Below, one piece after another: positions 49,242-51,274 of a stretch of DNA of 51,274 bases. Under the pieces are notes generated by a model. The model saw nothing but the letters and a program-made list of their open reading frames with translations. It was not told the DNA's origin and did no database searches. The translations under genes were made by a program, and so were the position numbers. Source of the stretch: Dimargaris cristalligena (taxonomy: Eukaryota > Kickxellomycota > Dimargaritomycetes > Dimargaritales > Dimargaritaceae); NCBI GenBank assembly GCA_027576995.1, contig JANBQC010000151.1, positions 1 to 51,274 on the forward strand, written 5' to 3'. Position 1 is the first letter of the stretch. Every line of letters starts with the position of its first letter.

Positions 49242-49428
49242 ATGGCCGGAGGTCAGCCCAAACCTTCCAAGTGGTCAGTGATCAGGGATAAGCTTATGGG
49301 TGGTAATAAGGAGTCTAAACCAGCGACCAGTGGAACTAAACCTCCTTCAATGAGCAGTTTGGTGAGGTTTGCCAAAGCTGGAAAAAATGCCAAAAGAGTG
49401 GTTGCCAATTCGAGGTTTAGGGCCCAGC
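49242..49428 (+). CDS. Possible first exon of an unrecognised gene
   Basis: ATG in a strong context (gtgccATGGcc) opens a basic frame: KPSKWSVIRDKLMGGNKESK, then SSLVRFAKAGKNAKRVV and ANSRFRAQQ, reaching a possible donor GTAACC at 49429. Without splicing the frame stops at 49460. A competing ATG at 49075 in another frame gives a hydrophobic signal-like N-terminus (MYSRSCLTALVGFVLSF). I recognise no family, and no convincing second exon was found before the window ends. It could be a truncated gene or a chance frame. Confidence 0.3.
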
Positions 49429-49460
49429 AAGTAACCCAGTGTTCAAAAACTCCCCATTAA

Positions 49461-51274
49461 TGAAACCTACCCCCCCCCCACCCCTTGATCCAACCCTACT
49501 TTTAGTGGACATTGGTAGCTGTTGGGCCAGTGGTTTGAGGCCCCTCCCTTCTGGGACTAAGGCTGGGGTTGGACCCCTTGTCCTCCCCGGGGTTGGCAGG
49601 GTCACTGGACATCAGGTTTGGAGGGCTCAAGGCACCTGGACAAATTATGGAGAACTTGGGAAATGGTCCTTCAGCTAGGTGATTGGGTCAGAACTGAGCT
49701 CGAAGGTCAAACTGGGGTACAGCACAAAATGCTCCACACAAAATAGTCCTACACTCCCGTCATTGGAGTTAGGTGCTGGAGGAGCCACAGTGGCTACATG
49801 CTGAAAATAAGATAATAATAAAAGTAAAAATAAGAGAATTGACTTCTGGTTGAGGTCCTTAGCTGATACTGAGTAAAACACTGGGTGAAGTTAAAAAATA
49901 GATATTTATTCTGAATAATAAAAACTTATCTTAAAGATAACTTGCCATTTTAAGGGCCGGCTGGGGATACTATATATATGCAAATTGATACTATGAACTT
50001 AAAGCTATACTACTACTTTTAGGACATTGCCCTTGGATGGACTGACAACCATAAAACCATGAAGGGAAAAACTGGCTGGTTCTTCAAGTTTGAATACTGT
50101 GTAAAAGAGAAATAAAAGATATATGGAAAAATGGAAGACAAGATTGCCCTGGATCCGCCGGGTCATTCTTGGAGGTGGGATATGGAAGAAAAAGATATGG
50201 GAAAATGGAAGACAAAAATTGCCTTGGATCCACCGGGGCGTTCTTGAAGGTGGAATACGGAAGACTTCAACATCGCTCACTCATCTTGGTGTGAGTACTG
50301 TTTGTAGCAAAGGCATAACTGTGAACCTAGGGTATGCAGGCATTATGAATGGAGTATGACAACTAGTTAGTCTCATGGAAAGGGAAATTGTCCTGACCCT
50401 TGGCAGTACAGTAGTGACCAAATAACACTTAACTGCCCCCCCTCCCACAGATCCTCCTCATCTGGAAAGCCTAGTATTGTCATTATAAGTTCAATTCTCT
50501 CTGCATTAGTTTATTTGGTTTATGCTCCACATTAGTCTCATTATGAATAAACAATCCACAATACTACAGGTGTTCCATTCAACTCAATTTCTATAAATGT
50601 TTCAATATATCGGTTCAGTGTGGACATGAATAGGGGGGGGTTAAATTCTATAGAGAGCTTCATGGAAAAAACCTGCCATTGTAACTACCATCATGGGTCA
50701 TTAAAATCACTTTACCTAAGCTCCCCAATAAAGATCAATTGCGGCTAAGTCTAGCTATTCTGCATTATGCCCACTTTTGTACATTGGCTGGCATGAATTG
50801 TCAGTAGATATGAGTGTGTTTTTAATAGCTGGCTTCTGCACAGTGCAGAACTGGGGGGGCTTCCAACATTACCTACTTTTACTGTCCTTAACCAAATCCA
50901 TGAATTGGTTATATTTCAGTGTAGTAGGAATGACCCCTTGGCCCACCGAGGTGATATATTGCTACCTCAGTAATAGTGTTAGGGAGTTAGCTACCAATGT
51001 GTAATGCTGCCAAACAATAAAGTACGCCGATGAAGGTCCCTTGGAAATAACAACATGGTCACCTCTGTACTCATCGAAATATAGCTAACAATCTATTATA
51101 TGTAATAAAAGCTCCTATCCGTTTTGCAATGCCCAAGTATACTTGTGAATTGTTGTATAAAAAACCAAGTTTGATCATTTCGCTTAGTAACACACTATTT
51201 ATATGGGAGAAGTTCAATCAAGCTATATAACGATTTGAATGAAAGTTCCAATTGATGTAGCGGGACTATTTTTT
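49461..51274. other. Non-coding right end, possible repeat relics
   Basis: No gene supported. Besides the ~75-base tandem repeat at 50080-50268, there are G/C runs (49471-49479, 50633-50640) and short open frames. An 83-base-pair or longer LTR, target duplication or transposase motif was not seen. A transposable-element relic is possible but unproven. Confidence 0.4.
50080..50268. repeat. Degenerate tandem repeat, about 75-base period
   Basis: Two full copies (about 50118-50193 and 50194-50268) share atggaagaca, attgcc, ggatcc and the ttctt-gaaggtgg block. A third partial copy precedes them (ttcttcaagtttgaatactg near 50082). Copies differ by substitutions and a one-base indel. On the minus strand both copies are open and read the motif RIQGN or WIQGN. 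Confidence 0.7.

Overview
The window is nuclear DNA of a fungus. Its genes are eukaryotic, with GT-AG introns of roughly 90-450 bases that often open with GTAAGT. They include fungal-type proteins such as a Pep4-like vacuolar aspartic protease, an Arp8 of the INO80 complex and a SURF4/Erv29 cargo receptor. A SNAPc subunit 1 homologue, a secreted His-first LPMO-like protein and moderate intron density fit an early-diverging (zygomycete-grade) lineage better than a yeast, but that placement is inference. Coding DNA is GC-rich; intergenic DNA is AT-rich and dotted with unusual G/C homopolymer runs. No rRNA, tRNA, CRISPR array or intact transposon was found.

Left part (1-16 kb): SAP30BP/HCNGP-like regulator (+, 1369-2770), NECAP-type endocytic adaptor-binding protein (-, six exons, 4872-6362), a small secreted protein with an LPMO-like histidine brace (-, 7145-7765), a flavin amine-oxidase-like oxidoreductase (+, 10274-11944), a secreted expansin/RlpA-like double-psi barrel protein (-, 12307-13071) and a SNAPC1/SNAP43 homologue (-, 14727-16056).

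Centre (16-24.8 kb): an 8.7 kb interval with no gene I can support, holding only microsatellites, short hairpins and degenerate ORFs.

Right part (24.8-46.6 kb): arrestin-fold protein (+, 24798-26081), casein kinase 2 beta with a long acidic tail (+, 28500-30408), METTL18/Hpm1-like histidine methyltransferase (+, 31684-33402), SURF4/Erv29 (-, 34055-34876), Efm5/EEF1AKMT1-like lysine methyltransferase with a 15-base microexon (-, 36229-38020), a tentative three-exon gene (-, 38840-39485), the Pep4-like protease (+, 39732-41364) and a 1272-residue Arp8 (+, 42801-46619). The last 4.6 kb is poorly coding, with one possible basic N-terminal exon (49242-49428) and a degenerate tandem repeat of about 75 bases.

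The genes do not form a pathway cluster. They fall into transcription/chromatin (SAP30BP, SNAPC1, Arp8), membrane traffic and vacuole (NECAP, arrestin, SURF4, Pep4), signalling (CK2 beta), modification of the translation machinery (METTL18, Efm5) and secreted or wall-acting proteins (LPMO-like, expansin-like). Splice models were built by hand from reading frame, phase, splice consensus and remembered family motifs; no alignment or RNA data were available.
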